A DNA stretch of 64,000 nt, taken from GCA-003244245 sp050699575. GTDB lineage: Bacteria > Actinomycetota > Actinomycetes > Mycobacteriales > Pseudonocardiaceae. Positions within the stretch are counted from its first letter, which is position 1; every line of letters begins with the position of its first letter. Below, piece by piece: positions 27,391 to 36,256 of the stretch. The position numbers were made by a program, and so were the translations under genes. Location of the stretch: contig JBOHFG010000101.1 in NCBI GenBank assembly GCA_050699575.1, positions 1-64,000 of the forward strand, written 5' to 3'. The notes beneath the pieces are model-generated. The model was not told the DNA's origin, ran no database searches, and saw nothing but the letters and a program-made list of their open reading frames with translations.

Positions 27391-28782
27391 GTGTGGATGG
27401 CGCCGTGGTATGCCGAGGCGCTACGCGTGGTGTGGCTGGACACGGGCGTTCATGACGAGTGGTCCTCGCTACCTCAGAAGCTCCGGAGGGCGCGGGAGCG
27501 CACCGCCTCACCCACCTACCCCGACATGTGCCTGTCTCGGCAGGAACTCGCCGGGTTGGTCAACACCTGGGTGTGGGAGCACCACGACGAGACGGTGACG
27601 GCCAGCGGAAGATGGGTTGGCAAACTCGAACGCGGCGACATTTGTTGGCCGGGTAAGCTATATCGGGCAGCCCTGCGGGAACTCCTGGGTGTCCCCACCG
27701 ATGCCGCGTTAGGGTTCGTCAACGCTCGTGCTCTTCGTGCGGTGGTGAAATTGGACAACGTGGACAGTAACAAGGTCCTTCCAACCCGGCGGGAGCTGGG
27801 CGCGCTTGCCGCCCTGGGACCGATGATGGCGCTGCTGGAAGGCATCAAGCCCACGCCGACCCCCCGGCGGGTCGGTGCGACTGATATCGAGCAAACCCGC
27901 GCCGCCGCGCGGATGTTCCAGTCCTGGGTGCGCATCTACGGCGGCGGGGTGGCCCGGGATGCCGTGATGGGTCAGTTGCGCTGGTCGGTCGGCCTGTTCA
28001 GCGCCATCTGCCCGGCCCGGTTACGCCCCGAGCTGTTCTCCGCAGTCGGCGATCTCGCCCACATCGCCGGGCACATGGCCCTGGACGCCGGCGCCTATGA
28101 GGAGGCCCGTCAGATGTTCGGTGGCGCGCTGGCGTGCGCCGAGCAGGCCGGTGACTGGCATCTGCGGGCTAGTGTCCTGGACAGTCTGGCGTGGCAGGCG
28201 ATTCAGACCGGGCAACCCGATGAGGGGCTCACTCAGGTCGAGCACGCCCTGGTCCGGGTCGATCGGCTCACCGCCACCGAGCTGACGGTGCTCCACGTAA
28301 CCCGGGCCTGCACGCTGGCCAAGATGCGCCGGGTCAGTGAGACCCTGACTGCGGCCGGCACCGCCGAGGACCACTTCGCGCACTCCACCCCCGCCAACGA
28401 CCCGCCATTCCTGACCCACTACAACGCCGTCTTTCTCAGCGGGGGTAATGGGCAGGCCCTGTTCGACCTCGCGTTACTTGGCCACAACGTCGAGCAGGCT
28501 ACCGACCGGCTCACCGCGGCGGCCGCCGGGCACACCGACGGCCGTCCCCGGGCGATCTACCTGACCAAGCTGGCCAGTCTCACGATGGCTACCGGCGACC
28601 CGATCCAGGCCGCCACCATCGGCGCTGCGGCCTTGGACGCCGCCAGCACCATCCGCTCCCGCAGTGCCGCCGACGATCTCCGTGAACTGGCCCGCTACGC
28701 CACCGCACATGAGAACCTTGATGAGGTCGCGCACTTGCGGCACCGGATCAACACTCTGCTGGTGCGTGCCGACAGCCCGTAG
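27391..28782 (+). CDS. Helix-turn-helix/TPR transcriptional regulator (actinobacterial XRE-like)
   Basis: 463-residue regulator. An N-terminal helix-turn-helix-like domain (LPQKLRRARE, then CLSRQELAGLVNTWVWEHH, ASGRWVGKLERGDICWPG) is followed by about 350 residues of TPR-like helices (for example AAGHTDGRPRAIYLTKLASL). Streptomyces NsdA-like developmental regulators share this design. The first possible start (GTG 27391) gives an unusual N-terminal 20 residues, so the true start may be further in or the 5' end may have been altered. A frameshifted second copy lies at 54800-56118, and both are followed by the same hairpin. Confidence 0.75.
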   Translation: MWMAPWYAEALRVVWLDTGVHDEWSSLPQKLRRARERTASPTYPDMCLSRQELAGLVNTWVWEHHDETVTASGRWVGKLERGDICWPGKLYRAALRELLGVPTDAALGFVNARALRAVVKLDNVDSNKVLPTRRELGALAALGPMMALLEGIKPTPTPRRVGATDIEQTRAAARMFQSWVRIYGGGVARDAVMGQLRWSVGLFSAICPARLRPELFSAVGDLAHIAGHMALDAGAYEEARQMFGGALACAEQAGDWHLRASVLDSLAWQAIQTGQPDEGLTQVEHALVRVDRLTATELTVLHVTRACTLAKMRRVSETLTAAGTAEDHFAHSTPANDPPFLTHYNAVFLSGGNGQALFDLALLGHNVEQATDRLTAAAAGHTDGRPRAIYLTKLASLTMATGDPIQAATIGAAALDAASTIRSRSAADDLRELARYATAHENLDEVAHLRHRINTLLVRADSP

Positions 28783-28872
28783 ATAAGGGTGCGAATCCTC
28801 CTCCCATTCCGCCCTTGCCATGACCATGATCGTGTGATTCCCGTGGGTGCCTTGGAGCCCGGAGAATCACTG

Positions 28873-28922
28873 AAGGCGGTGGCCCCGCTTCTCGGGCGAC
28901 ACCCACGCGGGGCCGCCGCCTT
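28873..28922 (+). ncRNA. Strong conserved-loop hairpin downstream of regulator (copy 1)
   Basis: A 16-bp stem (28873-28888 with 28907-28922; one G:U pair) encloses an 18-nt loop beginning TTCTCGGGCGACA. A second copy with the same stem core and loop start occurs at 56243-56290, in the same position after the paralogous regulator remnant. It lies 36 nt before the GTG of the next small gene. There is no U-tract, so it is not a classic terminator; a cis-acting RNA or attenuator, or a cassette-boundary repeat, are alternatives. Confidence 0.5.
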
Positions 28923-28958
28923 CCACATGGCAGATCCGGAGTGAGGGGGAGTACGGCT

Positions 28959-29393
28959 GTGGACCACGATCACGTCCTACGGCAAGTGGGGCTGCGGGTG
29001 CCGGACCCGCTGTTCAGCACCACAATTCCGGCTGACCGCCAGCCACCCTGCCCTCCACCGCTTCCCCCTGGCGGTCAGCCGGATCCCCAGCACTCCGGCG
29101 ACGGGGCCGGGCCGCTGCGGTGGGCACGCTGCCCCGATGGCGGGCGCCTGCACCTCCTGGCGCCCGCCGAGGTCGTGATCGCTGCCACCAGGGGCCATGC
29201 CCAGGCGCTGTGCGGTCGCCCACTTGCCGCCGAAGGTCTGACCCTCGCTCAGGGCTCGGCGGAGCTGTGCATCGCCTGCCTCGCCGGGATCACCCCCCAC
29301 CAGCAACCCACCCACCCCGTGGCAGACCACCCGGCAGACCCCCGGCCCACCACCGGCGGTGACGACGTCTCCACCACACCGGGCGGTAGCTGA
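28959..29393 (+). CDS. Small Cys/His-containing protein of regulator cassette
   Basis: 144-residue protein of unknown function. A Pro-rich N-terminus is followed by LRWARCPDGGRLHLLAPAEV, then ALCGRPL and ELCIACLAG. The four Cys plus His residues suggest a zinc-binding site. Similar short proteins are frequent next to helix-turn-helix regulators in Pseudonocardiales. The GTG at 28959 follows GGGGGAG. It sits just after the hairpin and just before two more small genes in the same direction. Confidence 0.6.
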   Translation: MDHDHVLRQVGLRVPDPLFSTTIPADRQPPCPPPLPPGGQPDPQHSGDGAGPLRWARCPDGGRLHLLAPAEVVIAATRGHAQALCGRPLAAEGLTLAQGSAELCIACLAGITPHQQPTHPVADHPADPRPTTGGDDVSTTPGGS

Positions 29394-29479
29394 TGCCTCC
29401 CCAGCGCAAGAGTTGGCGCGTCCGAAACCAGACGGGGTCGTCAGTTTTCCACGGGCAGATCAAGGGGAGAAGTACTGCT

Positions 29480-29919
29480 ATGGACCACACCCGGCAGGGC
29501 CCCCCAGTGAGCCGAGCCTCGCTGCTGACGCTGACCGTGCCCCAGGACCACCGCGCTCCGGCGCGTTCCACGGCGCGACTCGTGCGGGTCTGCGTCGGGT
29601 CGAGCCACTGACCAGCGCGGAGCTGATCCGTGCCGGGGTGCGCCCGCAGCTGCTGGTGCTGTTGGCATTGCGCCGAGCATCCGGCGGTGGGGTGGCCACC
29701 TCAGGTGGTCACTACCTCGACCACGGCCGTCCGATGCCGAGCTATCTGACCGGGGCTTTCGAGGAGTTGGCTGATACGGAGTTGCTGGCGCTGGCCGAGG
29801 AGGACCCGTGGGGAATGCGGCGGGTCAGTCTCACCCCGTCGGGACACGCCCGACATGTGCAGCTGAGCGCCACGTCTGGGCGCGTGGCGCTGCAGCGGGG
29901 GAGGTGGGGTGATGGCTGA
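29480..29919 (+). pseudogene. Small cassette gene, apparently frameshifted
   Basis: An ATG at 29480 with a strong GGGGAG site starts MDHTRQGPPVSRASLLTLTV in one frame, which stops at 29611. The recognisable rest of the gene lies in another frame: RPQLLVLLALRRASGGGVAT, then HYLDHGRPMPSYLTGAFEEL and DPWGMRRVSLTPSGHARHV, ending at 29919. The second frame has no good start of its own (an ATG at 29359 overlaps the previous gene and has no obvious ribosome site). One indel near 29530-29610 would explain this; alternatively the second frame starts at GTG near 29635. Confidence 0.45.
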
Positions 29920-30316
29920 GCGGCTCTGGAGTGGGCTGGACCCGGCGGTCGCGAACGGGCAGGCCTGCGTGGTCTGCGGTCGCAGCCTGCGGTTCCGCAG
30001 ATCAGGATGGCTACCAGTGGGCCACTCACCCGCCGGGATGCCGGTGTTCGCCTGCGTCGGGAGCTGCGCGCAACATGTCGCGGCTACCCCCGCAGTAGTC
30101 CCGATACCAGATGACGCACTCACCGCGGGAGGCGTCGCGTTACTCGCGGTCCTGGACCGCGCCGGTGGCGACCCACATCGGGCCAACCCCGACGACCTGG
30201 TCGCCGAGACCGTGCGCGCCGCGACCGCGATCGTCGTGGCCGCCGAGCTACGCCGCATCATCGCCGAGCTGCGAACCCGCGCCGACGAACTCGATCCCGC
30301 CGGCAGTAAACAGTGA
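29912..30316 (+). CDS. Small zinc-ribbon-like protein
   Basis: 134-residue protein. The N-terminal half has CVVCGRSLRFRRSGWLPVG and later CVGSCAQHV, a CXXC...CXXXC pattern suggesting a zinc site. The C-terminal half is helical and charged (AELRRIIAELRTRADELDP). The start is ATG 29912 (or GTG 29909) with GGGGGAGG just upstream, overlapping the end of the preceding gene. Function unknown; third small gene of the regulator cassette. The 180 bp after it (30317-30498) show no gene. Confidence 0.6.
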   Translation: MAERLWSGLDPAVANGQACVVCGRSLRFRRSGWLPVGHSPAGMPVFACVGSCAQHVAATPAVVPIPDDALTAGGVALLAVLDRAGGDPHRANPDDLVAETVRAATAIVVAAELRRIIAELRTRADELDPAGSKQ

Positions 30317-30498
30317 TCACAAACAATGCGGAGCTGTGACAGGGGGCTGGCCCGATGACCCGACCGGAACCACCAGACCGCCTAGCACTCTCACGAACTT
30401 GGGGATCGTGCGGGCTGGAAGTGTCCGCAGTGGGGGTGGGTCGCTGGTCGCTGGGCGGCCCGACCCGAAAGCGCGTCTGACCTCAGCTTAAAATAAGT

Positions 30499-30885
30499 TT
30501 AGTCCATCGTGATTTCGTTCCCGTTGGCTGGGCGGGTGACAATCGGAGTGGTGTCGCTACTTCCTACTGGCTGATTTTGGCCATTACGCACCAGTTTCAG
30601 CAGGATCTCATAGGGTCCAAGCGGGAACACGTGGACCTCGTCCACACCGAGGTTGTATGCGATCGTCTCGGCGTGCGCTTCGTAGTGTTTGGGGCTTTGG
30701 CCCGGCAGGATTTGGATGGTCAGCTGGTTCGGGGGCCGGCCTTCTATCTTGATCACCAGGGGGATGTGGAAGAGTTGGCCGCCGACAGGGCTGGCGCCGG
30801 GTTGGCTCAACCCGCACCCGACAAGAATATCCTGTACCTTCCAGGCGTAGCGCTGTTCGCTCGAAATCTGTGGGCGATTTCTCAT
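30499..30885 (-). CDS. Fragment resembling the N-terminal part of actinomycete conjugative FtsK/Tra proteins
   Basis: 128-residue protein in lower-GC DNA. Seen: RYAWKVQDILVGCGLSQPG, PLVIKIEGRPPNQLTIQILP and GQSPKHYEAHAETIAYNLGV. The phrase about a pathway through AHAETIAYNLGVDEVHVFPL resembles, from memory, the segment preceding the FtsK/SpoIIIE ATPase in actinomycete integrative elements. No P-loop follows. ATG 30885 has an AGGAG site 8 nt upstream. It could be a truncated transfer gene or an independent small protein; the identification is tentative. Confidence 0.35.
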   Translation of the reverse strand: MRNRPQISSEQRYAWKVQDILVGCGLSQPGASPVGGQLFHIPLVIKIEGRPPNQLTIQILPGQSPKHYEAHAETIAYNLGVDEVHVFPLGPYEILLKLVRNGQNQPVGSSDTTPIVTRPANGNEITMD

Positions 30886-31134
30886 GACTTCTCCTGCTGC
30901 ACCATGGTGTCTTGCAGGCGAAGGTTGCGTCCTCAAGGTGAACTGAAGATTTCCAGCAGTTGAGCAGGGGATTGCGATCAACCTTACAAGGAATGGCTTG
31001 TATGAGGTGAACCTGATTGATTGATGCGCCACGCCGTCGACCGGATTCGGGTTGAATCTGGCCGACGGAAACTACGTTTTCGCGTCCAGGAGTGGTCGAT
31101 GTCTGGGCCCGCACCGCGTCGTCGCCTGCTGGTG

Positions 31135-32346
31135 CTAGATGAAACTTTTCGTCAGGGTTGCAACGGAAATGTGCGGCCAGCCCACGTTGACATTTGTCGG
31201 AGGCGATTGAAGGAGTAGCGTGCGGACCTGGAAGTCCAGTATGACCATCTGTGCGTACTGGAGTTGCATGAAGGGAGGGAAAATCCGGTGGCTGACTTTT
31301 TCGATCCAAAATGTCGCGTAGACCAGTGAGGTGTTGGCATTCGGCCCTATCTTTCCAACCGGCTCGCCACCCTCAAGGAAGAGGATATTCTCGATGCCAC
31401 CGGCGCCATTAACGGGTTTCACTACAACCTTCGGGTCATTAGGGTTTTTGCTGTTAGCCTTCCTAAAGAATTTAATTTCTGACTGGGTTGCAATATTGAG
31501 CGCAACTCCCTCAAATGTGTACCCGGCGGCAACCTGTTTATTAATAGCGGCTTGGAGGAGTTTGATCGGGTCGTTGACCACGTCCTGCATGGGTACGCCG
31601 TTGATTGCTGCGGGGAGGGGAAGCTCGGGGGGGTTGGTCTCGAAGGGTGACCGGGGATTTGTCTTGGATTCGCGGACGGTGAGGTCGTACTCCTTGAATT
31701 CTGGGGGCGCGGTCGTGGACAGTTTCTCCGAGGTTCCCGCGGCGTGGATGATCGGGATGATCGGCGGGACCGCAGGATCTGGCGGAGAAAGATTTATGCC
31801 GAACGAAGTGCTGTTGAATGAGGGGAACTCGGAGAACGCGTATTCTGTGGTGGGAGTCTTGAGGGTCGGCGGGCCGGAAAACGGTCTGGCTGTGCCTTGT
31901 GCGAGCAGGGAGCTACCATGGGGGATTGTTCCCAAACGGCCTACAATCCGTGCGCCCGGGGGAGCTGACTCCGGTGGGTAGGTCGTTGACGGCTGTGTGA
32001 TCCAGAGTCCGGGTTCGACGTGCAGCAAACCCCCGTTAAAGGCATCGGAAATTTGTTGAAGATAGGTCAAGCCGAACAGGTCGATGTCGGGCTGTCCAAA
32101 ACCCCGGTTCGGGATCGGCGCGTTGATGAGCTCGAACTTCAGTGTCTCACGTGTTTGGTTGAGCTGAAGATACAGGTCGGCCTGGTCTTTGAAGTCCGGC
32201 CGCGCGATGAGGTTGAACCCAGTGCCTTGCCAGGTTCCGGCGAGCTCCTGAAGGAGTCCCAGTTTGTTGAGGATGGCAGTGTTGTCCATTGCGAGCCGAA
32301 CCGACGATATTGCTGCGCCAGTCGAAGCCACACTTTTCTCTGTCAT
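31135..32346 (-). CDS. Heme-binding/lipocalin-like protein, nitrobindin-type N-terminus
   Basis: 403-residue protein of clearly lower GC than its neighbours. Near the N-terminus it reads LGLLQELAGTWQGTGFNLI, the opening strand of FABP/nitrobindin-like barrels. This is followed by LTYLQQISDAFNGGLLHVEP, GLWITQPSTTYPPE and IPHGSSLLAQGTA, phrases typical of an uncharacterised family of about 400 residues seen in bacteria and fungi. No signal peptide. ATG 32346 is selected because GGAG lies 5 nt before it; an ATG 12 nt upstream is in frame. Likely acquired horizontally; binding of heme is inferred from the fold only. Confidence 0.65.
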   Translation of the reverse strand: MTEKSVASTGAAISSVRLAMDNTAILNKLGLLQELAGTWQGTGFNLIARPDFKDQADLYLQLNQTRETLKFELINAPIPNRGFGQPDIDLFGLTYLQQISDAFNGGLLHVEPGLWITQPSTTYPPESAPPGARIVGRLGTIPHGSSLLAQGTARPFSGPPTLKTPTTEYAFSEFPSFNSTSFGINLSPPDPAVPPIIPIIHAAGTSEKLSTTAPPEFKEYDLTVRESKTNPRSPFETNPPELPLPAAINGVPMQDVVNDPIKLLQAAINKQVAAGYTFEGVALNIATQSEIKFFRKANSKNPNDPKVVVKPVNGAGGIENILFLEGGEPVGKIGPNANTSLVYATFWIEKVSHRIFPPFMQLQYAQMVILDFQVRTLLLQSPPTNVNVGWPHISVATLTKSFI

Positions 32347-32597
32347 GTTTTTCTCCATTTATTGAGGTTATGTGGTGGAGGTTGTGGTGTGATGTATGGG
32401 GTAACGGAGAGTCGGCGTCGGTGGTACATCAGGGTCAGTAAATTATCCTGTGCGGCGTTCCGGTTTGACACGCCGCTGAATGGGTGGAGTGGTGCGGACA
32501 TGGCACAGCTGCTGATCAGGGCGGTCCCAAGTCAACACGATCATCGGAGCGACTGATTGCAGATCTTGAATTGACCATCTGTGCTGGTGGAAGCCTA

Positions 32598-32640
32598 GGT
32601 CGGGTGCGATTCGAACCCGCGACCTGATGGATTAATGAGT
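32598..32640 (-). other. tRNA-3'-end-like remnant, possible attachment-site scar
   Basis: On the minus strand the sequence reads like the anticodon arm to acceptor 3' side of a tRNA, with AGGTCGCGGGTTCGAATC matching a T-arm. The T-stem does not pair properly after the loop and no 5' half is present, so this is not a functional tRNA. Integrative elements often leave such tRNA 3' segments at their ends. It lies at the right edge of the lower-GC stretch 30.3-32.6 kb. The rest of 32347-33024 shows no gene. Confidence 0.35.
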
Positions 32641-33024
32641 AGTCGGAAAGGCGCTGAGCTTGTTACCCTGGGGTGACCCCGGATGGGGACGTGGTCGATG
32701 CCTACTCCACTTTGGTGCTTCCTTGTGGCTGTCTGACGGTGATCGACCCCCAACCAAGGGGATCTCCCGCAGCTGACGTGCCCTCGTTGACTACACTCTG
32801 TGGTCATAGGCGAGACGCGATCTTGGCTTGTGTGTTCAGGCTAGGGTCAGGATACGGGTCAACGGGACGACATTGAGGATGCTCGACTGCCTGGTCGGTA
32901 ATCATTACCGGACTACCCGAGCTGTCGGCCTGTGTAGGCTGGCGTGGTCCTGCGGCCAGAGGCGACTGCACCGGTTGGGTTGTGTGGATCTGGTGTTCTT
33001 TGCGTGTGGGAGACGGAGGCGGTT

Positions 33025-33735
33025 GTGGACAACTTTCCGTTGGGCGTCGCTCTCGCGGTCTTCGGTGTCGTCGTTCCGATTGTGGCCTTCCTGTACGAGT
33101 TCGTTTTCGTCGGCGCAAGCGGCTCGGCTACCGCGTGCAGATGGACACCAGGGCCACCGGCGAGGTCCCTTCCCAGTACGCGGGAGCCCTGCACTACGCC
33201 GTCCTTGGTGACGACAAGGCCGGTATCCGCGTCAGCTTTCCCGGGCGCAAGGTGGCGGGAATGGTGGTGACGGAACTCAGCGACGACTTCCTGAGCCCCT
33301 CTTTTGGTGACGACTCGGGATAGTCGGGAGCCGTTCAAGGCCCCCGAGATCGTTGGCGGCATCAAGGGTGGAGTCGGCAGCGGGGTAATACGGGAGACCA
33401 AGAGTCAGACCGGGACGTCCTGGCAGGCGATCGCGCTGGTCGGCTTCCTCGTGCTGGTCATCCTCGGTCAGCTGCGTCGTTTCCCTCAGCAGCAACGATG
33501 CAGCTCCTCTGGACTGTGCTAAGGGACGCTATCCCTCACCGGGTCCACGGCTTTCGAGCCTGTCCTGCGGGATGCTGCCAAGGCATACCAGGATACCTGT
33601 CCGGGAGCCGATTTCACTGTCGACACCCAAGGCAGCGCCGAGGGTGTGCGCCCCTGCACCGAACTGCGGAACCCGCTGTTGTGCCGCCCCTCCTGGCAGG
33701 AGCCATTTTCGGCGTCGAGCGACTCCCTGGTTTAG
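33025..33735 (+). pseudogene. Decayed membrane-anchored substrate-binding-protein gene
   Basis: Starts with GTG after GGAGG and encodes a membrane segment (FPLGVALAVFGVVVPIVAFL). It shifts frame by one base near 33117 into KRLGYRVQMDTRATGEVPSQ and GIRVSFPGRKVAGMVVTELS, then stops. It returns to the first frame with a second membrane segment (WQAIALVGFLVLVILGQL), meets a stop at 33520, and continues as STAFEPVLRDAAKAYQDTCP and DFTVDTQGSAEGV. The last piece is the phosphate-binding-like N-terminal motif of a Streptomyces-type family of membrane-linked substrate-binding proteins. The 3' part is missing at the glycosidase border, so this is a pseudogene. Confidence 0.7.
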
Positions 33736-36245
33736 CTATAACTGATCTCCGCGTGGCGGGTACCCGCCGGCAGGTGGACGTCTGGTCCGAGCATTGTTGC
33801 GGGCATCGCGTCCGCCGTAGCGGTGGTGAGTAGACCGAGCCGACATGGGTAGATGTAGCGCACACCGGGCACGGGTACGGGGATATCTATGGTGATCAGC
33901 TTCGCCGCTTGGTCGTGTCGCAGGGTGTAGCCGAACGTTGTTCCGAAAACGGTCGGGGACTCAGCCACGCTGACCGAGTGGCCGCCGTCGCCGCGTAACC
34001 AGGCTGGTATGACGCCTGGGGCGAGGTAGATGTGTGGGTCGTCGTCCTCGCCGGCTTCGAAGAAGAGGATGTCGCGCAGCAACAGGGTGAACTCGGCCGC
34101 AGCCCAGCCGTGGGGGATGTCGCCCATGTACCACCAGCGGTCTGGGATCTCGGCGAGATTGCTGGCAATCGGGTAGGCGTGTTGTTCGTTCCAGACTCCG
34201 TGGGATACCTGCCACGATTGGCCGGTGTCGGCTGGGTTGTCGGTCCGTGAGATTCTGGCGAATGCCGCGTTACTGACTGCCCAGGCGAGGCAGGCGTCCA
34301 TGCGTTCGACGTCGCCGAGTAGTAGGAAAGCATGGGCCAGTTGCAGGGTGACGTAGGGCCCGTAGGCATGCCAGGCACTGTCGTGGCGGAACCCGCCGGT
34401 GACGAAGTGCGTCCAGATCGTTTCGAGAGTCATGCGAAACGCGTGGTCGATGTCGGTGCCGAGCTTGGCTCCGTAGTAGAGCCGGGTTGGGTGGAAGTAG
34501 CAGAGCGCGCCGATGACGGTGGAGTCCAGCCGTCCGACATCGGCCGGGCCGGTTGGTATAAAGGTTTGCCATTGGCCCTGCGCTGCCTGCTGCCCCAGTA
34601 CCCATCGGATCGAATCGGCGGTCGCGGTCTTCAAGCTGTCGAACGCTGCCCAGAGTTCCGCAATTTCGGGCCGACCCAGTCGCTCGGCCAGTCGGGCTGC
34701 CTCGTAGAGCCCGGCTAGTCCCCATAGATCGTCCCAGTAGTGTGGTTTATCTTTGTCGCCGATGTGCTCGGCGCTCCATCCGGAGGGCAGGAGCCCGAAT
34801 TGGCTGCGGTTGTCGCGAATCCACCGGGCGCCGTCGGTGACGTAGGGCGCGTACACCTTGGCGCCGAACGCGGCTCCGGCTCCCTGGATGCGGTCGAATC
34901 GGCCGAATGCCCACAGTGCCTCACCGTTTGCGTCCCATTCTTGATCGTTACGTTCGTGGTCGCCGCCGAAGAAGCCGTGCTCGTTGACAGCTCCGATTGT
35001 GTTGTAGCCGGTGTTGAATACGGTTGGGTAGTACTGGCCGAACTGGGTGCCCGCCAATCCTGAGTCGCCGGCCAGTGCGCAGGCGATGCCCTCCACGGAG
35101 GAGTCGCGAATCCAGAACGAGTCGTAGATGGTTGGCCCGGGGTGAATGGCACCGTTGTCGGCCAGGATTAACAGGTCGGCCCGGCAGGAGCGGTAGAGGT
35201 CGAACAGGTGTGTCACCACGGGCGGTAGGCTGACCTGCAGGCCCGAACCGTTCAGCTTGCCCTGCCAGAAAGCGAGGTTGGCCGCCTCAAGGTCGGACGC
35301 CGGCGGCGCTGCTAGTTCAGCGAAGTCGCTCGGGTCGCGGAAGTCGTCGACGGGCAATCGCAGGTCGCGCGTGAACGATTCGCCGGCTGCGAGGTCGAAC
35401 GGCCACAGGAACGCCGCTGTGCATAGGCCCGCGGTGCTGTCGTGTGCGGTGTCGGCACCGTTGAGGGCGCGACCAGCCGCCAGATCCGTGAAGGGGTTGG
35501 TGGCCAGGTACTGGTCGGGGTCCCCCGAGCCATTCGGATTGCCGTACAGGCCGTACGAGATGGGCGCGATGTCGAAGACCGGCCCGGAACCGGTGTTGGT
35601 TTCCAGCCGCCGGTCTGTGGGTAGGTAGCGCAGGAAGCTCAACTGGGAGTCGGCCAGGTAGCGTCCGGCTCGGTCGTGGCGGACGAACCCGCTGGGCTTA
35701 ATCGGGCTGATGCCCACCCCGAGCCGACCTGCGACAGCATCGGCGCCGGTCGCGGTGACAGTGAGGCGGTTCAGCACGATCGAGCGCTGTCGTGATCCGA
35801 CGGTGGTGCCGAGAGTCCGCTGGGTAAGTTGGACTCCCATCGGTGGGCGGTAAGTCGTGATTATGATGGGCAGGTAGCCGTCCTGGCGGTGCTGCTCCAA
35901 GGCGGGCGAGGCGATGCCAGGCTCCAGCCATTGGGGCAGGTGCAGGCCGCCTGCCGCGTCCATGAGGAAGAACGACACTGCGTACCGCTCGTAGACAGGT
36001 TCGATCTCACCGGCCTGACCGATCAGGCTCTCCTGGCGCGCATCTTTCACTCCGATCATGCCCCAATAGCGATACAGAGCGTTCGAGCAGAGTGCGGCCT
36101 CCTTGGAGTTGAACAGACCGCTGTCGAACTCCTCGATCCAGCGGCGAAACGTCTGCTGCAACCACCAGGGCAGCGGGTAGGGCGAGCGGCGGGCCCAGGC
36201 ACGCCACATCACCTCGTAGAATATTCGCTCGTGCGGCAGGGCCAC
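33732..36245 (-). CDS. Six-hairpin (alpha/alpha)6 glycoside hydrolase-like protein
   Basis: 837-residue protein. After an N-terminal beta-rich domain, the C-terminal half (about 440-790) shows the (alpha/alpha)6 barrel style: TIYDSFWIRDSSVEGIACAL, GGDHERNDQEWDANGEALWA, PHYWDDLWGLAGLYEAARLA and WNEQHAYPIASNLAEIPDRW. Acidic residues in FWIRD and NDQEWD are candidate catalytic acids. It resembles glycogen-debranching, GH63 or rhamnosidase-like enzymes but cannot be placed in one family. No signal peptide. The GTG at 36245 follows GAAAGG and lies 11 nt after the copper-oxidase stop, so the two form an operon. Confidence 0.7.
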   Translation of the reverse strand: MALPHERIFYEVMWRAWARRSPYPLPWWLQQTFRRWIEEFDSGLFNSKEAALCSNALYRYWGMIGVKDARQESLIGQAGEIEPVYERYAVSFFLMDAAGGLHLPQWLEPGIASPALEQHRQDGYLPIIITTYRPPMGVQLTQRTLGTTVGSRQRSIVLNRLTVTATGADAVAGRLGVGISPIKPSGFVRHDRAGRYLADSQLSFLRYLPTDRRLETNTGSGPVFDIAPISYGLYGNPNGSGDPDQYLATNPFTDLAAGRALNGADTAHDSTAGLCTAAFLWPFDLAAGESFTRDLRLPVDDFRDPSDFAELAAPPASDLEAANLAFWQGKLNGSGLQVSLPPVVTHLFDLYRSCRADLLILADNGAIHPGPTIYDSFWIRDSSVEGIACALAGDSGLAGTQFGQYYPTVFNTGYNTIGAVNEHGFFGGDHERNDQEWDANGEALWAFGRFDRIQGAGAAFGAKVYAPYVTDGARWIRDNRSQFGLLPSGWSAEHIGDKDKPHYWDDLWGLAGLYEAARLAERLGRPEIAELWAAFDSLKTATADSIRWVLGQQAAQGQWQTFIPTGPADVGRLDSTVIGALCYFHPTRLYYGAKLGTDIDHAFRMTLETIWTHFVTGGFRHDSAWHAYGPYVTLQLAHAFLLLGDVERMDACLAWAVSNAAFARISRTDNPADTGQSWQVSHGVWNEQHAYPIASNLAEIPDRWWYMGDIPHGWAAAEFTLLLRDILFFEAGEDDDPHIYLAPGVIPAWLRGDGGHSVSVAESPTVFGTTFGYTLRHDQAAKLITIDIPVPVPGVRYIYPCRLGLLTTATADAMPATMLGPDVHLPAGTRHAEISYS

Positions 36246-36256
36246 AGGAATGCCTT

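Noticed and set aside
32598..32640. A functional tRNA gene
   Set aside because: No 5' half and the T-stem cannot pair; retained only as a remnant.
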